Shown here one piece after another: positions 52,942 to 55,069 of a stretch of 55,069 nucleotides of DNA (position 1 is the first letter of the stretch; each line of letters begins with the position of its first letter). The stretch is taken from assembly GCF_001293645.1 (NCBI RefSeq), contig NZ_LBMD01000029.1, positions 1 through 55,069 on the forward strand, in the 5' to 3' direction. The DNA comes from Bacillus sp. CHD6a (GTDB lineage Bacteria > Bacillota > Bacilli > Bacillales > Bacillaceae_I). Position numbers and translations under genes: made by a program. A model generated the notes under the pieces. The model was not told the DNA's origin. It saw nothing but the letters and a program-made list of their open reading frames with translations, and did not search any database.

Positions 52942-53259
52942 ATGGCATACACAGACCGTGAAGCTACTCAAGACAGAGTAGAACGTAAAGTAGAAAATAT
53001 GGACCCTGACAAAAAAGAACAGATCCTGGCCGACTTCGATACCTTCAAGAGCTATTTAAGTGACAAAGTATCCAAAGGAAAAAAAGTGGGCCTTGGAGAA
53101 GAACAGCTTGCTATGGCCGCAGAAAAAGTAGCAGATTACTTAGCAAAGCATGAAGATCCTAGAAACAGTGAAGAAAAGCTTCTTCAGGAGCTATGGAAAG
53201 TCGGCGATAAGGACGAGCGTCATAAACTCGCCCATATGCTTGTTAAACTTGTAGATTAA
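52942..53259 (+). CDS. DUF3243 family protein (YmfJ-like)
   Basis: A 105-residue soluble, all-helical, highly charged protein: ENMDPDKKEQILADFDTFKS, LGEEQLAMAAEKVADYLAKH and a closing DERHKLAHMLVKLV. This matches DUF3243 as I remember it; the function is unknown. AGAGGAGGAAAATAAGA lies before the ATG. It is divergent from thiL and closed by a terminator. Confidence 0.82.
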   Translation: MAYTDREATQDRVERKVENMDPDKKEQILADFDTFKSYLSDKVSKGKKVGLGEEQLAMAAEKVADYLAKHEDPRNSEEKLLQELWKVGDKDERHKLAHMLVKLVD

Positions 53260-53315
53260 TAGTATTAGGATAAATTACCTTTATATTCTTTCATTTGCTA
53301 TACACTATTTAAGCA

Positions 53316-53340
53316 ACCACCTCTTTAGGTGGTTTTTTTA
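53316..53340 (+). terminator. Terminator after the DUF3243 gene
   Basis: ACCACCT, a short loop, AGGTGGT and seven T. Confidence 0.92.
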
Positions 53341-53468
53341 TGGGTAAAATTTCCTTGATATTTATTTGATAAAAAAAGAAGGAATTTGTCATAATTTATA
53401 GAATATTTTAAACTTGGTTGCCGATATATACTATATAGGGGGCAAATACTAACTTAGGAGGGAATACA

Positions 53469-54392
53469 ATGCGCTTTACTAGTTTTTTCTTTTTTCTTAT
53501 CATGGCAGTAGCATTAACAGGGTGTAACAACGGAGGAACAGAAGCAGATGCCGAGGAGTCAATCGGCTTAGAATACACCTTCGAAAATAATGGACAAGAA
53601 TTTGAGATAATCCACGTGTACCAGTTGTATGATGCATTCTATGAAGAAGGGCTAAAAGGGGAAGAAGCAACTGCATCGTACACTTCAAGCATCCTTGATC
53701 AGGTTGCAGATAAATGCTATAAAGACGGAGAGTTCGAGCAAAACGCGGAATATGTTTTAGCTCCACCAAAAAATAGAATTGCTGCTCAAGACAATCTTAA
53801 AAGAATGGATAGCCAAAAAATTAATGCCTCTATAAAAGAATCATTAACTAAGTCTTCGGATGAATTACCTATCGAAGGAAGCAAAACGACGGTATGTGTA
53901 TTCCCAACTGACAACAACGCACCGGCTACATTCGTCACTGCAGGCGTTGGAAAATTGGTAGTATTATTTGATCGAAATACCACGAACAAAATTTTAAAAG
54001 CAGGTGTCGCTAACAAATATCACCACAGCTACTGGGTAGACAATCATTATAATGGCGAAACATTTACTGTTTTAGATAAGCTTGTCATCGAAGGGAAAGG
54101 AACCTTGTTCCAAAAACTTGTTTACCCTGACATTAATGCAGCACCGGTAGATGAAGATTACAACAAAGACCTTTGGTCTAGAATTGAAGGCGATTTGGCA
54201 AATGAAGACGATAAAAAGGCACAAGAGATCTTCAAAGGTGGAAGAAACGGATTACCGAGCCAATACGGTTACAGCGAAAGCTATAAAATGCTTCAGTCCT
54301 TCATGAATGCAAATGAAGGTGCAACCATTGAAGACTGGACAGCAGCTACTTCTGAAGAAATCTTGGAAGCACATAAGGCAAATTATAATTAA
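53469..54392 (+). CDS. Lipoprotein of unknown function
   Basis: A 307-residue protein with signal peptide MRFTSFFFFLIMAVAL and lipobox LTGC, so the mature form is lipid-anchored outside the membrane. Acidic residues follow the lipid anchor (TEADAEESIGLEYTFENN). Segments such as FPTDNNAPATFVTAGVGKLV and HSYWVDNHYNGETFTVLDKL suggest an alpha/beta domain, and DUF2268-like proteins (predicted Zn-dependent peptidases) come to mind. I see no HExxH, so I leave it unassigned. AGGAGGG lies before the ATG. Confidence 0.78.
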   Translation: MRFTSFFFFLIMAVALTGCNNGGTEADAEESIGLEYTFENNGQEFEIIHVYQLYDAFYEEGLKGEEATASYTSSILDQVADKCYKDGEFEQNAEYVLAPPKNRIAAQDNLKRMDSQKINASIKESLTKSSDELPIEGSKTTVCVFPTDNNAPATFVTAGVGKLVVLFDRNTTNKILKAGVANKYHHSYWVDNHYNGETFTVLDKLVIEGKGTLFQKLVYPDINAAPVDEDYNKDLWSRIEGDLANEDDKKAQEIFKGGRNGLPSQYGYSESYKMLQSFMNANEGATIEDWTAATSEEILEAHKANYN

Positions 54393-54404
54393 TAGTAGGT
54401 TGTA

Positions 54405-54450
54405 TGTAGATGGGATGGGGCCTTGTTAAGGGGCTTCATTCTTTTTTATT
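54405..54450 (+). terminator. Probable terminator of the lipoprotein gene
   Basis: GATGGGGCCTT and AAGGGGCTTCATTC can pair with some wobble and are followed by TTTTTT. Weaker than the others. Confidence 0.55.
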
Positions 54451-54504
54451 TCTCTAAAAAAAGACAAAAAAAATAACGAAACCTAGTTTCGCATTTTAAA
54501 AAAA

Positions 54505-54580
54505 TGGCGGTCCCGACCGGGATCGAACCGGCGATCTCCTGCGTGACAGGCAGGCATGTTAACCGCTACACCACGGGACC
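54505..54580 (-). tRNA. tRNA-Asp (GTC)
   Basis: 76 nt on the minus strand including an encoded CCA. The acceptor arms are GGTCCCG and CGGGACC, the T-arm contains GGTTCGATCC, and the anticodon loop CTGTCAC gives GTC. Confidence 0.97.
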
Positions 54581-54585
54581 TTATT

Positions 54586-54662
<77 letters not shown>

Positions 54663-54787
54663 ACAATATTAACAAACTTGGATTTCTCATGCTTTATTGT
54701 TACCGACTGTCCCGATCTCTGAAAGTAAAATCAGTGATGTAAGTCGATCGGTACAACTCGAAGTTTATACAAGAAGCTTATGCTCGT

Positions 54788-54807
54788 TGCTCCACCCCGC
54801 GACAATA
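54788..54807 (-). repeat. Duplicated 5' fragment of the tRNA-fMet gene
   Basis: Twenty bases identical to 54649-54668: six bases of leader plus the first 14 bases of tRNA-fMet. It stands alone between the 5S gene and the intact tRNA-fMet. Confidence 0.85.
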
Positions 54808-54833
54808 GTATATGTTATGTTATAAAAGCACTT

Positions 54834-54950
54834 GCCTGGCAACGTCCTACTCTCACAGGGGGAGATCCCCCAACTACCATCGGCGCTGAAGAGCTTAACT
54901 TCCGTGTTCGGTATGGGAACGGGTGTGACCACTTCGCCATCATTACCAGA
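54834..54950 (-). rRNA. rrf: 5S ribosomal RNA
   Basis: The minus strand has the standard 5S core: GATGGCGAAGTGGTCACACC, CCCATACCGAACACGGAAG and GGGAGAGTAGG-like GTGAGAGTAGGACGTTGCC at the 3' end. Ends are approximate to a few bases. Confidence 0.95.
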
Positions 54951-55069
54951 CATATGCTATTATAATATAACTTGTAGGAAAAATCAAGAAGTTTTTTCAA
55001 ACTTTTTGTTCCTTCAAAACTAGATAATGTGTTCATATCAAGATGTTCTATCGTTCAAATTAGTTCAAT
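54951..55069 (-). other. 23S-5S internal transcribed spacer (partial)
   Basis: AT-rich sequence between 5S and the window end, containing TTTTGAAGGAACAAAAAG on the minus strand, typical of Bacillus rrn spacers. No 23S 3' end is recognisable, so the operon continues beyond the window. Confidence 0.6.

Overview
The window is a Bacillaceae chromosome segment, read mostly against the direction of its housekeeping genes. The evidence is a low-GC Gram-positive gene set in Bacillus subtilis-like order: guaA with yebA-yeaD-yeaC at the left; then, further right, groEL-groES, ydiL, ydiK, tatC-tatA, rex, ydiF and tsaD-rimI-tsaB-tsaE-thiL; finally two tRNAs and a 5S rRNA at the right edge. A CIRCE operator, guanine riboswitches, AGGAGG-type ribosome sites and U-run terminators fit that assignment. 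I cannot name the species.

Layout. 0-6.3 kb: guaA behind a conventional OFF-type guanine riboswitch, then a MoxR ATPase / DUF58 / transglutaminase operon. 6.3-26.4 kb: an accessory stretch. It holds a DUF2294 gene, an RsbT-like kinase, a tight five-gene operon (Ycf46-like AAA ATPase, DUF1257, DUF2997, helix-hairpin-helix membrane protein, radical-SAM protein), an NtdR/NtdB-like regulator-phosphatase pair, an ABC transporter with its two-component system, a small alarmone hydrolase, lipoproteins, a broken GAF-STAS (RsbR-like) gene, and guaC behind a guanine riboswitch whose folding predicts an ON switch. 26.5-28.3 kb: a His-rich protein, a CorA transporter and a small protein. 28.4-39.4 kb: a YgjP-like metallopeptidase, then a defence island with a three-gene Shango-like system (TerB / ATPase / helicase), a divergent nuclease-helicase (DUF2075) and a two-gene SIR2-like DUF4917 plus membrane coiled-coil unit. 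39.8-55 kb: the conserved backbone listed above.

Four layers of structure are not explained by single genes. (1) A two-block promoter-like module occurs four times between 12.3 and 24.7 kb, always with 67 bp between block starts. Three copies point into genes: the AAA operon, a 61-residue protein and the alarmone hydrolase. (2) A non-coding mobile element of about 217 bp, with GAGGCCACTG ends and 8-bp target duplications, occurs singly, nested, and as a composite that ends on a kinase stop codon. (3) Two proteins of the AAA/radical-SAM operon end in the same C-terminal tail, GRxVDF. (4) A 21-bp tandem array and a DnaA-box cluster sit in the intergenic regions flanking the tat/rex/ydiF block.

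The strongest candidates for something undescribed are the AAA/DUF1257/DUF2997/HhH/radical-SAM operon with its shared tail and repeated promoter module, the DUF4917 two-gene unit, and the guaC ON-riboswitch paired with the guaA OFF-riboswitch. All functional statements come from reading motifs and from remembered family knowledge; no searches were run.
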